Origin: Idiomarina zobellii
Lineage (GTDB): Bacteria > Pseudomonadota > Gammaproteobacteria > Enterobacterales > Alteromonadaceae
Assembly (NCBI RefSeq): GCF_900100855.1
Contig: NZ_FNCB01000005.1
Location: 62,001 to 126,000 of the forward strand
Reading direction: 5' to 3'
Length of the DNA: 64,000 nt
The translations under genes were made by a program, and so were the position numbers. This document shows, one piece after another, positions 44,727 through 55,113 of the stretch (its first letter is position 1; each line of letters starts with the position of its first letter). Under the pieces are notes generated by a model. It searched no databases, was not told where the DNA came from, and saw nothing but the letters and a program-made list of their open reading frames with translations.

Positions 44727-46865
44727 TTAGAAAGTGTATTCAACACCAAATGACGCTGTTTGAGGTTTGTTAGGGCGTGCACCATGCGGTGAGCGAGCCA
44801 CAATTTTTTGCTGATCAAACAGGTTTTCGACTTTGAAATAAACCGCCATGTTGTTGTTCATCTCATAACGGCTGACAAAATCAGTCACAAATACAGACTC
44901 CGTTCTGTCGAATTGACTGTCGGTACGGTTACAGCCGACATCGACACACATCTCGTCCGCGTACTTCGCTACAACGTAGTTAATCCAACCGTTTTGGTTG
45001 TCTAAAGCAACGCGCATACTGAAGGTGTTTTGCGGAATATCGTTTAACTCATCGCCATCCATTAGACCTGACACGGCGTTGTCTTTGCTAATTTCACCTT
45101 TGGTGTAGGTGTAAGTCACATCTACAGGTATCAGGAAGCTCCCAGCTTCAAAGGTGTTGCTCGCCTGGAATTCTAAACCGCGAACGACCGAATCGCCCAG
45201 GACGTAGTTGCCTGACTCTGCGCCGTTGTCACAAGGGTTAGCAATAGAGCATTGCTGTGTGGTGTCGCTAAAGTCGCTGTAGAAACCAACCGCTTCGACA
45301 AATAGAGCACCTTGGTTGTAACGCACGCCAGCTTCATAGTTCGTGCTGGTTTCAGGCTCCTGGTTTTCGGTTGCGCCGCCACCTAAAGGAGAGAAGCCTT
45401 TGTGAACACCAGCAAGAACCTGCCAGTTGTCGTTTACGTCATAAGTAAAGGAGGCACCAGGTAACCATTCGCTGCTATCGTTAGAGCGTGCGCTGTCTAA
45501 CTCACTACGGTCCGGCACTGCAAACTGTAGGCGTGAAGATTCAACGTCTTCATGACGAAGTGCCAGGTTAACCATCAAATCGTCAGTAACTTGCCACTGG
45601 TCAGTAACCCAAAAGCTGACGGCTTCAGCTTTTTCTAAACGGTTGTCGCCACCGGTTGGTTGAATGAACGAGTCAAACACCAGGCTACCGTTAACTTGAT
45701 CGAAGACTTCTTTTAATTGGTAACGATCCATTTCGTCGGTGTGATCACGTACGCCAATTTTGAGGAAGTGCGATGCCAGCTCAATACCGGTATTTACTTC
45801 AACGCCATAAGAGTCGTAGCCACGGTTACCGTTGGTCCAGGTTATGTCTTGGTAATCTTGCTCGCCGTGTAAAACAGCTAGCGCGTCAGTGTCACCCGCA
45901 TTGGCTAAGTCAACTAAGCCATTAACAACACCCGCTTTAAACCAGTTACGCTTAAAGTGGTTTTTATAGGTGAGCACATTCAATTCAACGGCGTCAGTTA
46001 GCTCCAGGTTGTAGTTAAGGCTGATAGCGTCATGATGATTGTTCATCTGGTCAATTTCAGACAACCCATAACGGCGGTTAGGGTTTTCAGCGAAGTCTGC
46101 GTCAGTAAGACCTGCATAAGTTTCGTTTGAGGTTTCTTCTGAATACTGGAATTTAGCCAGTAAACTTTGACGATCGCCTGTCCATTTTAGTTTGGCCACA
46201 TAATCTTCAATGTCGAACCCGGCATCACGACCACTGCGGTCAATGTTTTTAAATCCGTCGCTGCTGCGCTGTACGGTTTCTAGCAAGAACCCCCATTGAC
46301 CTTCAGTTCCACCAACGTGAGCGTGAATATCACGGCTGCTGTTTTCACCAAACTCTGTTAACACCTGCCCACCAAACTGTTCTGGGACTGGGGTCGTGAC
46401 CAGATTAAGCACACCACCCGTGGTTTGAGGACCGTAACGCAATAAAGGGGCGCCTTTGAGTACCTCAATCGATGACATGCGGAATGTGGTGGGGAAGTAG
46501 TAGGCTGAAGGGTTAGAGTAAGGTGCTGGCGCCATCATCACGCCGTCTTCCAAAATAGTAACTTTACTGACACGACCAGCGGTTGCGGCACGGATACCAA
46601 TGTTTGGTCGTAGGCCCTGACCGTCTTCCTCACGCACATAAACACCCGGGATGGTTTTCATTAACTGGTTAATATCCGTGGGTACTTCGATGCGCATTTG
46701 CTCTTCGTCGATAACCGCGCTTGATCCCGCTGTGGCTCTCGAATCAGTTTTCGTACCGATAATTTTGATTTGTTCAATGTCATCGGTTCGGTCAATAGCA
46801 ACCTCTGCAAAGGCTGGAGCGGCGAAGCTTGTAAGAATAGCCGTAGTCAGTAACGTCTTTTTCAT
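44727..46865 (-). CDS. TonB-dependent outer-membrane receptor (siderophore or iron-citrate type)
   Basis: 712 aa. Signal peptide (to about residue 20, ending FAEVA), plug domain with VPTDINQLMKTIPGVYVREED and VLKGAPLLRYGPQTTGGVLN, then a beta-barrel ending in GVEYTF with terminal Phe. The TonB box is probably within IEQIKIIGTK. Similar in type to FecA. A likely Fur site upstream supports iron uptake. Confidence 0.92.
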   Translation of the reverse strand: MKKTLLTTAILTSFAAPAFAEVAIDRTDDIEQIKIIGTKTDSRATAGSSAVIDEEQMRIEVPTDINQLMKTIPGVYVREEDGQGLRPNIGIRAATAGRVSKVTILEDGVMMAPAPYSNPSAYYFPTTFRMSSIEVLKGAPLLRYGPQTTGGVLNLVTTPVPEQFGGQVLTEFGENSSRDIHAHVGGTEGQWGFLLETVQRSSDGFKNIDRSGRDAGFDIEDYVAKLKWTGDRQSLLAKFQYSEETSNETYAGLTDADFAENPNRRYGLSEIDQMNNHHDAISLNYNLELTDAVELNVLTYKNHFKRNWFKAGVVNGLVDLANAGDTDALAVLHGEQDYQDITWTNGNRGYDSYGVEVNTGIELASHFLKIGVRDHTDEMDRYQLKEVFDQVNGSLVFDSFIQPTGGDNRLEKAEAVSFWVTDQWQVTDDLMVNLALRHEDVESSRLQFAVPDRSELDSARSNDSSEWLPGASFTYDVNDNWQVLAGVHKGFSPLGGGATENQEPETSTNYEAGVRYNQGALFVEAVGFYSDFSDTTQQCSIANPCDNGAESGNYVLGDSVVRGLEFQASNTFEAGSFLIPVDVTYTYTKGEISKDNAVSGLMDGDELNDIPQNTFSMRVALDNQNGWINYVVAKYADEMCVDVGCNRTDSQFDRTESVFVTDFVSRYEMNNNMAVYFKVENLFDQQKIVARSPHGARPNKPQTASFGVEYTF

Positions 46866-46937
46866 GATCTACCCTGTTAATGTTTTTTGAAAGGTTATTT
46901 CATTATTGGTTTATCAAATCGCTGCGAATGCTAATAT

Positions 46938-46957
46938 AAATAATAATGATTCGCAAC
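46938..46957 (-). promoter_or_regulatory. Putative Fur box
   Basis: A/T-rich AATAATAATGATTCGCAAC is close to the Fur consensus of GATAAT-type hexamers and lies about 75 bp upstream of the receptor start. Not tested against a matrix. Confidence 0.5.
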
Positions 46958-47092
46958 AACATCTTTGATCTAACGCAACTCCTTAGTCGGTTTTTTTAAG
47001 GCACTGGTCGCTCGCTTCTTCAGAGCGTTTGGTTAAAAGCGCATTCGCGAGTAAAGTGTGTAGATAAAGAATCAGTAGCTAAGGCGTTTTAA

Positions 47093-48028
47093 ATGATGAA
47101 GATAATAAAACTGGCAGCGGGCTTGAGTGCACTTTCCGTTTTAGCAGGGTGCAGCTCACTTACCAGCGACTCGAAACAAAGTATTCAGTACCAATGCGGC
47201 GCAGCAGAAGTCGAGCTCAACTTTGCTGACGAATCGGCGACACTTCATTACAAAGACAGCTCGGTACCTTTGAAGCGAGTGGTTAGCGCATCCGGTGCAC
47301 GATACAACGATGGTTCAGATCCAATAACCCAGTACTGGGGAAAAGGGAACGAAGCAACTATTACCTGGCGTGGGCAGGAGTTGCCGACGTGCGTCGAACA
47401 AGGAACATTGCCAAAACACTTCACGGGGCGTGGCAACGAACCTTTTTGGCAGGTGGCAGTTAACCCGCAGCATATGACCATTACTACGCCAGACACTGAA
47501 GCTATAGTCGACGTTTCGCCTGCTAAGGTTGTTTCAGAGAGTCCTTATGAATGGCGTATTGAGTCAGCAACAGAAACGCAGTTAGTGGTTATAAATACCT
47601 TATGTCGAGATTCCATGAGCGGACGTCTCTATCCCTACCAAGTCGATTTGCACGAAGGCGGTAATGTCTATTCCGGCTGTGGCGGTGACAGCGAATGGCT
47701 GGTGCAGGGCGTTGAGTGGCAATTGGTTGAGTTTGACGAGCATTCACTGAATACGAAAGCGCCAACACTGAGTTTTCTGGCTGACGGTCAGTTGACCGGC
47801 TTTAATGGTTGCAACCGCTATTTCGGTCAATACAACTTAGGTGGTGAGCTGGCGCAAATACGACTGATGGGCAGCACCAAAATGGCGTGTCCGGAAACGG
47901 CCAGCCAGCTGGAAAGAGACTTCAGTGAAGCCATGCAGCGCGTTTATCAAGTCAGCATCGATAATAAAGAGCGGTTAGTGTTGACCACTCGCGGTAATCG
48001 ACAACTGATATTTGTCGAGCACAACTAG
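47093..48028 (+). CDS. Lipoprotein with MliC-like, COG3650-like and META domains
   Basis: 311 aa, lipobox LAGC. Residues about 30-105 (VVSASGARYNDGS, YWGKGNEATI) look like the MliC c-type lysozyme inhibitor domain; about 108-200 (GRGNEPFWQVAVNP) resembles the COG3650 domain; the C-terminal 100 residues (LSFLADGQLTGFNGCNRYFG, KMACPET) are an HslJ-type META domain. An unusual three-part fusion, likely an outer-membrane envelope-protection lipoprotein. Confidence 0.8.
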   Translation: MMKIIKLAAGLSALSVLAGCSSLTSDSKQSIQYQCGAAEVELNFADESATLHYKDSSVPLKRVVSASGARYNDGSDPITQYWGKGNEATITWRGQELPTCVEQGTLPKHFTGRGNEPFWQVAVNPQHMTITTPDTEAIVDVSPAKVVSESPYEWRIESATETQLVVINTLCRDSMSGRLYPYQVDLHEGGNVYSGCGGDSEWLVQGVEWQLVEFDEHSLNTKAPTLSFLADGQLTGFNGCNRYFGQYNLGGELAQIRLMGSTKMACPETASQLERDFSEAMQRVYQVSIDNKERLVLTTRGNRQLIFVEHN

Positions 48029-48053
48029 TTATATCCTGATAGGGTTAATACCT

Positions 48054-48500
48054 ATGCAACTTAAAAAATACACCGATTATGGCTTGCGCGTTTTAATGTA
48101 TTTAGCGGCGAAAAAAGATGATGACAGAGTGACTATTGATGAGCTCAGTGGCATTTTTAATGTGCCTAGAAACCACTTAAATAAAGTGGTCCATCAATTG
48201 GGAAAGGAAGGGCTCATTGAAACCCGACGGGGAAAAAACGGCGGTTTTTTGCTGGCCGTTGACCCCGCCGATGTTCGACTAGACAAGATCATTCGTCGGT
48301 TAGAAGGCGACGAATACTGGATAGATTGTCACAAGCCTGAATGTGCGATATTTCCAGCCTGCGAGCTGAAGAATTTAATAAACGAAGGTAAGGAAACGTT
48401 CTATCGGTTTTTATCAGACTATACATTGGCTTCGCTAATGCAGAATGACGCTGATATTCGCCGACTCTGGGGACAGGAAATTCCAATAAACGAAGCATAA
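48054..48500 (+). CDS. nsrR: Rrf2-family regulator, NsrR-like
   Basis: 148 aa from [14 protein letters not shown] at 48054; an in-frame start at 48012 overlaps the previous gene and is unlikely. Winged HTH, then cysteines C92, C97 and C103 in [16 protein letters not shown], the spacing of the NsrR [4Fe-4S] nitric-oxide sensor. Probably represses NO-stress genes; no target seen beside it. Confidence 0.88.
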   Translation: MQLKKYTDYGLRVLMYLAAKKDDDRVTIDELSGIFNVPRNHLNKVVHQLGKEGLIETRRGKNGGFLLAVDPADVRLDKIIRRLEGDEYWIDCHKPECAIFPACELKNLINEGKETFYRFLSDYTLASLMQNDADIRRLWGQEIPINEA

Positions 48501-48516
48501 TAATAAGGGGAGTTTC

Positions 48517-49788
48517 ATGCTTAAAAAGTTAGCAGTAGGCATAGCCGTTGGTTTGGCTGCAACATCTGCGCAGGCGAGTGACTGGCTGCATTGCGGCGAT
48601 GTTTTTGACAGCCAATCAGGGCAACTTGTTGGTGAGCGCTATATTGAAGTTGAAAACGGTGATATTAAATCGGTGAAGGTTAATGCTCCGGGGAATTCGG
48701 GTAGTTTGATAGACTTATCGGACAGCACTTGCCTGCCTGGTTTTATTGACCTCCATGTGCATTTAGATGGTCAGTCAGGACCCAACTCATACATTAAACA
48801 GTTTACTCAGAACCCAGCCGACTTGGCCCTGGTTGCTCAGAATTACGGCATGAAAACGCTGAAAGCTGGCTTTACGACGGTACGTAACCCAGGCGACTCG
48901 GACAATGTGACTATCGCCCTGCGAAATGCGATTAACGCAGGCATTACCGATGGCCCGCGCATTTACACTGCAGGCAAGTCGATTGCTACAACAGGTGGGC
49001 ATGCGGACCCGACAAATGGCTGGAAAGAACAGCTTATGGGTCGCCCAACACCGAAAGACGGGGTTATCAATAGTGAAGAAGATGCTCGTGAAGCGGTTCG
49101 TCAGCATTACAAAGATGGTGCCGACTTTATTAAAATTACCGCAACCGGTGGTGTATTAAGTATGGCCAGCAGCGGTGATAACCCTCAGTTTACTGACGAT
49201 GAGTTAGAAGCTTTGGTTGATATTGCCGATGATTACAACTTTCATGTAGCGGCTCATGCGCACGGTAAAGCAGGTATGCTTCGCGCAGTAAAAGCGGGTA
49301 TTGCCTCAGTTGAGCATGGTACCTATATGGACGATGAAGTCATTGCTGCAATGAAAGAGCATGGCACGTATTTAGTGCCAACAATACTGGCGGGTAAATT
49401 CGTTGCTGAAAAAGCCGAAATTGATGGCTACTTTCCTGAAGTCGTAAGGCCGAAGGCGCGCGAAATTGGTCCTAAAATTCAGGATACCTTCGCAAAAGCG
49501 TATAAAGCCGGTGTGAACGTTGCCTTTGGTACGGACACTGGTGTGTCAGCGCATGGTGACAATGCGCTGGAATTCCAGTACATGGTCGAAGCCGGTATGC
49601 CGGAAGCTGAAGCAATTCAAGCGGCAACCAGTATCGCTGCTGACTTCCTTAAGAACGATAAAATTGGCCGTATCGAAGCGAATAAGAAAGCCGACATTGT
49701 GGCGGTAAAAGGGAATCCTTTAGAGGATATTACACTGCTGCAAAACGTTAGCTTCGTTATGAAAGGCGGAAAAGTGTATAAGCAGTAA
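48517..49788 (+). CDS. Secreted amidohydrolase-family protein (prolidase/imidazolonepropionase-like)
   Basis: 423 aa with signal peptide (1-20, ending AQA). Metal-dependent TIM barrel: [11 protein letters not shown] (HxH), KITATGG lysine, [19 protein letters not shown] and FGTDTGV aspartate. Such exported members act as Xaa-Pro or Xaa-Arg dipeptidases. Follows the Rrf2 gene by 16 nt. Confidence 0.9.
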   Translation: MLKKLAVGIAVGLAATSAQASDWLHCGDVFDSQSGQLVGERYIEVENGDIKSVKVNAPGNSGSLIDLSDSTCLPGFIDLHVHLDGQSGPNSYIKQFTQNPADLALVAQNYGMKTLKAGFTTVRNPGDSDNVTIALRNAINAGITDGPRIYTAGKSIATTGGHADPTNGWKEQLMGRPTPKDGVINSEEDAREAVRQHYKDGADFIKITATGGVLSMASSGDNPQFTDDELEALVDIADDYNFHVAAHAHGKAGMLRAVKAGIASVEHGTYMDDEVIAAMKEHGTYLVPTILAGKFVAEKAEIDGYFPEVVRPKAREIGPKIQDTFAKAYKAGVNVAFGTDTGVSAHGDNALEFQYMVEAGMPEAEAIQAATSIAADFLKNDKIGRIEANKKADIVAVKGNPLEDITLLQNVSFVMKGGKVYKQ

Positions 49789-49803
49789 TATAATAATGAG
49801 GGG

Positions 49804-50691
49804 TCAGTCGAACCGTACTGACCCTTCTAGTTTTAAAGATGTATGGTCGCCACTGCGCACTTCATACTTGGTTTTATCTTCCGCGAAATTTACCCATAGC
49901 TGCACTCTCGCAGGCAAAATAACCGGTCGTTTAAAGGTTACATCTATGTAGGTTACTGCTTTTGACTGTTGACGTTCGAGCTCTGCTTGGGCCCGCGCCA
50001 TCATATACATGCCGTGAATTATCGGTTTTTCAAACCCGAACCAGCGCGACACGAGCGGATGCAAATGGATAGGGTTAAAATCGCCGGATATACGAGCGTA
50101 TCGACGACCCATACCGCTGCCTAATTGCCAGTGCGCTAAGTTGTTCCAACCTTCATCGGGCTCAAAGGGTTTGGGGGGCGCTTTTTTAGCTTTGGCGTTG
50201 CTATTATCGCCTTTCATGACCTGATAAACACTGGTGCATGTGGAGACTTTCTCACCGTTTTGCCAAAACTCGACCGTGAACTGGGGCCTTAACCGGCGTG
50301 GAGACACATCAGGTCCGCGCTTAGGTACTTTGACTTTTGACACCAGTTGAAACGACTGGTCGATTTGAATAACCGCATGGCGCTCTAGTTTGTTGCTGAC
50401 GTGCACCAAACCCGGTGCCGGCCAGGGGAAGCTGTCATCGAGCATTTGCGCTAAGTGCGCACGCTGCGCAATGCAATAAAGCATGGCAAGCGGGACATCA
50501 CTCACAAAGCCACCAAAAGCATCGTGATACTTTTCAAGTTGCTTATCTGCCGGAGCGGGAATGGAGTAGTGCTTTTCCAGGGTTTCTGAATTGGCCTCAG
50601 ACTCATCGCTACGCTGCAGGGTAAATAATGACCTGAACAGCATACTTGGCATGGGGGCAAGTTTTTGCGGATGGTTATCCACACGTTCCAT
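49804..50691 (-). CDS. MaoC-like double hot-dog dehydratase
   Basis: 295 aa. C-terminal hydratase motif ISGDFNPIHLHPLVSRWFGF and IHGMYMMARAQ, with catalytic Asp/His; the N-terminal half is a second, degenerate hot-dog. Likely hydrates enoyl-CoA or enoyl-ACP intermediates. Confidence 0.87.
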   Translation of the reverse strand: MERVDNHPQKLAPMPSMLFRSLFTLQRSDESEANSETLEKHYSIPAPADKQLEKYHDAFGGFVSDVPLAMLYCIAQRAHLAQMLDDSFPWPAPGLVHVSNKLERHAVIQIDQSFQLVSKVKVPKRGPDVSPRRLRPQFTVEFWQNGEKVSTCTSVYQVMKGDNSNAKAKKAPPKPFEPDEGWNNLAHWQLGSGMGRRYARISGDFNPIHLHPLVSRWFGFEKPIIHGMYMMARAQAELERQQSKAVTYIDVTFKRPVILPARVQLWVNFAEDKTKYEVRSGDHTSLKLEGSVRFD

Positions 50692-50766
50692 AGTGATAGT
50701 GACTCCCTACTGACTTAGTGGTTATTCTCGCACATGTTGCAAAAATTCAACAGTCCGACCACTAAA

Positions 50767-50788
50767 AAGCCGCTCCGGAGAGCGGCTT
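50767..50788 (-). terminator. Terminator of the BCCT transporter gene
   Basis: Perfect AAGCCGCTC / GAGCGGCTT stem with CGGA loop; T-run on the minus strand immediately after. Confidence 0.88.
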
Positions 50789-50806
50789 GCTTAGTTTTTC
50801 TTCGCG

Positions 50807-52846
50807 TTACTTATTGGTTTCTATGTCGTCGTTAAGATCTTCATCGTGTTTTTCGAGATCCCACGGCAGAACACCCGGACTGTGGTGTCTGAAGTGCAGG
50901 TAGTTCTCGAATTGGTTAATCACGTCATTGATGATATCCGACGATTCATAACCGTAAAGATCATACGACTGACCACCCTGTCTCAGGAACACCTCGGCAC
51001 GATAGTACGTTTCGCGATTTTGGTCGTTGCTAAGCACAAACTCAGGTAACAAGTAGTCGCGCAGACGTATTTCGTAAGCGAAGTCCAAGTCATTTTCTTT
51101 TTCAACGCTTAAAATAATACGGTTGTGCTCCTCATCCGTCGTGAACTCAGCTGGCCAGTCCTGGCTTTTCAGCTCTTCTTTTACTTTTTTCAAAGATTCT
51201 GTCGCTGGTCCGTTAATAAATTCCAGTACAGGCTCTTTTTTCGGAAAGTCGACCAGGCCGGCTAAGCGTTTTTTCCAATAGTCAGGACCTTCGTTAACAC
51301 CGCGACGGTGATGATGGCGATGGCTCTTCAGACTGTTGTATTGGTGCCCTTCAATAACCAACGCACGCCACATTCCGGCCGCCGATATCAAAATAATGAC
51401 AGCGAACGGTAAGGCACTAGTTATTGCTGCGGTTTGCAGCGCGCCTAAGCCGCCGGCAACCAGCAGTACTGCCGCAACAACGCCTTCACTACTTGCCCAG
51501 AAAACACGCTGCCATACAGGTGTTTCCATACCACCGGATGCTAACGAGTCGATAACCAGTGAGCCAGAGTCCGATGATGTCACGAAGAAGGTAATAATTA
51601 AGAGCACAGTGACAAAGCTAACAATGCTGGTCAGAGGCAGTTCTTCGTAGAGTTTAAACAGGGCTATGGCCTGGTTATCCTGCACTTCAGAGATGAGTGC
51701 TGTGTAACCTTCGTTCATGATCATATTCAATGCGGTATCGCCAAATACGGCGAACCAGAAGAACGTGAATATGGTAGGCACGAACATGACCCCAAAAACA
51801 AACTGGCGAATAGTGCGACCGCGACTGATTTTGGCAATGAACAGCCCAACGAACGGTGCCCAGGCGATGGTCCAGCCGAAGATAAATAGCGTCCAGTTAC
51901 CAATCCAGTCACTGCGTTCATAAGCTTGCAAGTTAAAGGTACGTTCCACAATGCCGCTTAAGTAAGCGCCAGTGTTTTGCAGGAAGGTTTCCAGAATGTG
52001 GATTGTAGGTCCGGCAATGAACACGAATAATAGTAGGAAAAGCACCAGTGTCATGTTCAACAGAGACAGCCGTTTAATCCCTTTATCCATGCCGGCAACA
52101 ACCGATGCTATCGCGGCGAGAGTAATAACACCTATTGCAATAATTTGCACGGTGGTCCCCACAGGAATGTCTTCCCACAAATAGTTGAGGCCGGTGTTTA
52201 TTTGTATCACCGACAAGCCCAAGGTTGTGGCAATACCAAACATAGTTCCCAGCACCGCAAAGGTATCTACAGCGTGTCCTATTGGGCCATTAATTTTCTC
52301 GCCAATTAGCGGATACAGCGTAGAGCGCATGGACAGTGGAAGGCCATGTCGGAATGAGAAATATGCCAGAACTAATCCCACTAGGCCATAAATAGCCCAA
52401 ATGTGGAAGCCCCAGTGGAAGTAGGCAATTTGCATAGCCTGTTTAGCGGAGCCAATTGTTTCAGCCGCGCCTGCGGGCGGTTCCGCGTAATGTAAGACAG
52501 GCTCTGAGACACCGAAAAAAAGTAAAGCAATACCGTAACCCGCCGAAAACAGCATGGCGAACCAAGAGGTAAAGCTGTATTCCGGTTCACAATGGTCGGG
52601 ACCTAATTTAATACGCCCCCAGCGCGATATTGCCACACCAATAATGAATACTAAGAAAAGAGCGACGGCGAGCATGTAAAACCAACCAAAGTTGTCAGTA
52701 ATACCTGCTAACGTCCAGTTAAAAAGTTCACCGGCTTTTTCAGGCGCACTCAACGTCCCTATCACCAGCAAAGTAATCACAATAACAGCCGGTAAAAACA
52801 CCGGAATCAATATTGCGTTGTGCCACTTAGCTTTCTCCGCTGACAT
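50807..52846 (-). CDS. betT: BCCT-family choline/betaine/carnitine transporter
   Basis: 679 aa, 12 helices followed by about 180 cytoplasmic residues, as in BetT. Family core: SRWGRIKLGPDHCEPEYSF, the WTLFIFGWTIAWAPFVGLF helix and SSDSGSLVIDSLASGG. Secondary uptake of choline or a related quaternary amine; the long C-terminus is involved in osmotic activation in BetT. Symbol by similarity only. Confidence 0.88.
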   Translation of the reverse strand: MSAEKAKWHNAILIPVFLPAVIVITLLVIGTLSAPEKAGELFNWTLAGITDNFGWFYMLAVALFLVFIIGVAISRWGRIKLGPDHCEPEYSFTSWFAMLFSAGYGIALLFFGVSEPVLHYAEPPAGAAETIGSAKQAMQIAYFHWGFHIWAIYGLVGLVLAYFSFRHGLPLSMRSTLYPLIGEKINGPIGHAVDTFAVLGTMFGIATTLGLSVIQINTGLNYLWEDIPVGTTVQIIAIGVITLAAIASVVAGMDKGIKRLSLLNMTLVLFLLLFVFIAGPTIHILETFLQNTGAYLSGIVERTFNLQAYERSDWIGNWTLFIFGWTIAWAPFVGLFIAKISRGRTIRQFVFGVMFVPTIFTFFWFAVFGDTALNMIMNEGYTALISEVQDNQAIALFKLYEELPLTSIVSFVTVLLIITFFVTSSDSGSLVIDSLASGGMETPVWQRVFWASSEGVVAAVLLVAGGLGALQTAAITSALPFAVIILISAAGMWRALVIEGHQYNSLKSHRHHHRRGVNEGPDYWKKRLAGLVDFPKKEPVLEFINGPATESLKKVKEELKSQDWPAEFTTDEEHNRIILSVEKENDLDFAYEIRLRDYLLPEFVLSNDQNRETYYRAEVFLRQGGQSYDLYGYESSDIINDVINQFENYLHFRHHSPGVLPWDLEKHDEDLNDDIETNK

Positions 52847-52992
52847 AAAAACTCCTGTTTTTATTATGGTTTGTATATATATAGCGTACTTATTTTGTTT
52901 TGTAATGGGTCACTTTACATTTCTTTTACTGCTTATTTTGTAATCTTTAAGGTATGATGAGCGCTTATTCATATTTATGAGTTAGCGGTTAT

Positions 52993-54162
52993 ATGAATGC
53001 TCAGAAGTCATCAGTTGATTTAGTCAGTTTAACAAACGCACTGCCTGGTGCTGTCTATCAGTTAGAGTTAACCGAGAATGGCGACTGGCACTTTCATTTT
53101 GTCAGCGAAGGCATCGAAAGTATTTACGGCTGTTCGGTGGCCGACCTTCAGCAAAACACCTGTGTGCTTAAAGACATTATTGTTGCAGACGATTATGACT
53201 CTGTGGTTAATAGTTTGCTTGATTCGGCGAAGTACCAAATTCCGTGGAACAAAGAATACAGAGTAGTTCGTAATGGCGAAATCCACTGGGTTTATGGGCA
53301 CGCGGTGACTGAAAAGCAGGCTAATGGCAGCACTCTTTGGAAAGGCCAATTGCTGGATATTACTGAGCGTAAGCAGTTAGAGCTGACGGTTAAAAGACAT
53401 CAACGGAATCTTGAACTTGCCGAACGGGTCGCTAACTTAGGCCACTGGAAATTGAACTTAAACACCGGCAAGTCGGTTTGGTCAGACACGGTGTACGAGC
53501 TCTACGGCTTAGAAAAAAGCAAGACTGACCCTGGCCTCGATATCGTCATGGAAAAAACGCACCCGCAGGACCGTCAGGCAGTCACGGAAGCCATTGAAGC
53601 CGCTAAAAAGTCTGGTGTTCGTGACGTTGAGCACCGTATTATTCGTAGCGATGACACTGTTCGTTGGTTGCGAGAGTCGGGTATTTATCAGCTCGATGAA
53701 AATGGTGATGAGATCATCTTTGGTACGGTGCAGGACATTACCGAATACAAAGAAATGGAGCTGAAACTTCGCAGTACCGGTGGTGAAGACGAGCACACCG
53801 GTTTTTACAACCGACGTATGATGCTACGCGCATTGCAGCGGCGCTTTAGTTTTTATAAAGCACACCCAGAATACCCATACTTTTTGTTGGTTCTGCAAGT
53901 GACTAACGACGCCAAAACGCTGGCGCATACGGCAGAAATTGTTCGCGCAAATATCAGAGATTACGATACTCCCGGGCACTTGGGTAAAGGCTTAATTACT
54001 GTGCTGCTGTCAACGCTGTCGTCACCCGAAAATAAAAGCAGTCTTCGACGAGTTATGGCGCAACTCTCTAATGCCGGCATTGAAGGTCATTGTATGTTGG
54101 AAGAGGCTCGAAGCACCGACAGTCGGTTCGATGACATCTTGACGCGCGCGTTGCCTAAATAA
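52993..54162 (+). CDS. Two-PAS-domain protein with degenerate GGDEF-like end
   Basis: 389 aa, no membrane helix. PAS 1 about 10-125 (FVSEGIESIYGCSVADL), PAS 2 with PAC about 135-250 (WSDTVYELYGLEK, FGTVQDITEYKEM). C-terminal part begins DEHTGFYNRRMMLRAL (compare DxLTGLxNRR of GGDEF domains), but GGDEF itself is replaced by GHLGKG, so no cyclase activity is expected. Sensor for unknown signal. Confidence 0.82.
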   Translation: MNAQKSSVDLVSLTNALPGAVYQLELTENGDWHFHFVSEGIESIYGCSVADLQQNTCVLKDIIVADDYDSVVNSLLDSAKYQIPWNKEYRVVRNGEIHWVYGHAVTEKQANGSTLWKGQLLDITERKQLELTVKRHQRNLELAERVANLGHWKLNLNTGKSVWSDTVYELYGLEKSKTDPGLDIVMEKTHPQDRQAVTEAIEAAKKSGVRDVEHRIIRSDDTVRWLRESGIYQLDENGDEIIFGTVQDITEYKEMELKLRSTGGEDEHTGFYNRRMMLRALQRRFSFYKAHPEYPYFLLVLQVTNDAKTLAHTAEIVRANIRDYDTPGHLGKGLITVLLSTLSSPENKSSLRRVMAQLSNAGIEGHCMLEEARSTDSRFDDILTRALPK

Positions 54163-54174
54163 ACCCAGTTTAAC

Positions 54175-54393
54175 TTAAAGAGTCCAGTCCTTGCGCTTGC
54201 CCATGCTATTGGTTGGAATCGCGCTTCCAAAGCTAACATGAGTGGGGATTTCAATATCGATCAGTTGCTCGCTCAACCACTGTTTCAGGCTGGTCTCTGT
54301 CAGGTTGTCGCAGCCGCTTTTCATAACGACATAAGCTTTTAATCCCTCGCCTTCTTCATGCTTTTTCTTCCGTACAGCTGCAGCTTCTTTTAA
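54175..54393 (-). pseudogene. C-terminal remnant of an AMP-dependent acyl-CoA synthetase
   Basis: Reverse-strand reading frame ending in TAA, about 72 codons, no start and an in-frame stop upstream. Encodes GLKAYVVMKSG, LKQWLSEQLIDIEIPTHVSF and IPTNSMGKRKDWTL, matching the C-terminal lid domain of acetyl/acyl-CoA synthetases with its catalytic Lys (GKRK). The rest has been lost. Confidence 0.72.
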
Positions 54394-54522
54394 TTAATTT
54401 CACTTCTTATTGTATCGGAATGGCTCAGGTTAGATCACATTCCTTAACAAATTCTTTACTGTAATAACCAAAATAGCGGTCTATACTTAATTTTTTATGA
54501 GCAACACCAAGGGGACACAAGG

Positions 54523-55113
54523 ATGCCAAGAACACCCCAGTTTCACCGTGAGACAGCATTAAATAATGCGCTGCAGTTATTCTGGCGGCAGGGTTACCAT
54601 GCCACTTCAATGAAAGATATTGAGGAAGCGATGGATATGCGACCGGGTAGCATTTATGCGGCGTTTGGTAATAAAGAATCTTTATTTAAAGAAGCGTTGG
54701 ACTCGTACTTTGCTATGGTTGAGGAAGACTTTAAAAATACCATTGCCAAGCAACCATCGGTATTGCAGGGCTTTCGCCAGTATCTTAAAAATATCGCAAA
54801 AGCGGATGAGAGCTGCGCACCGACAAAGGCCTGTATGTTGGTGAAAACTTTATTGGAATTTACGCCGGAAGACAAAGCCTTCAGCGAGCCCGTGCATGCG
54901 TATTTAGACTCGATTGAAGCAATGTTTACTGAAGCACTGAGTGAAGCTCAAAGCCGTGGCGAACTGAGTAGACAGAGCTCTCCTGAAAAGTTGGCAAGAC
55001 TAATACAAACCAATGTTATTGGCTTAAGAACCATGGCTCGACGCAGTATTTCACAGTCACAACTTGAAGCTTTGGTCGATGATGTGGTCGCTCGTATTAT
55101 TCCTGTGAATTAA
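54523..55113 (+). CDS. TetR-family transcriptional regulator
   Basis: 196 aa. HTH: LNNALQLFWRQGYHATSMKDI then MDMRPGSIYAAFGNKESLF, with the C-terminal ligand domain TetR_C_16/AcrR-like (SRGELSRQSSPEKLARLIQ). Convergent with an MFS gene (17-bp overlap), which may be a target. Confidence 0.9.
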   Translation: MPRTPQFHRETALNNALQLFWRQGYHATSMKDIEEAMDMRPGSIYAAFGNKESLFKEALDSYFAMVEEDFKNTIAKQPSVLQGFRQYLKNIAKADESCAPTKACMLVKTLLEFTPEDKAFSEPVHAYLDSIEAMFTEALSEAQSRGELSRQSSPEKLARLIQTNVIGLRTMARRSISQSQLEALVDDVVARIIPVN

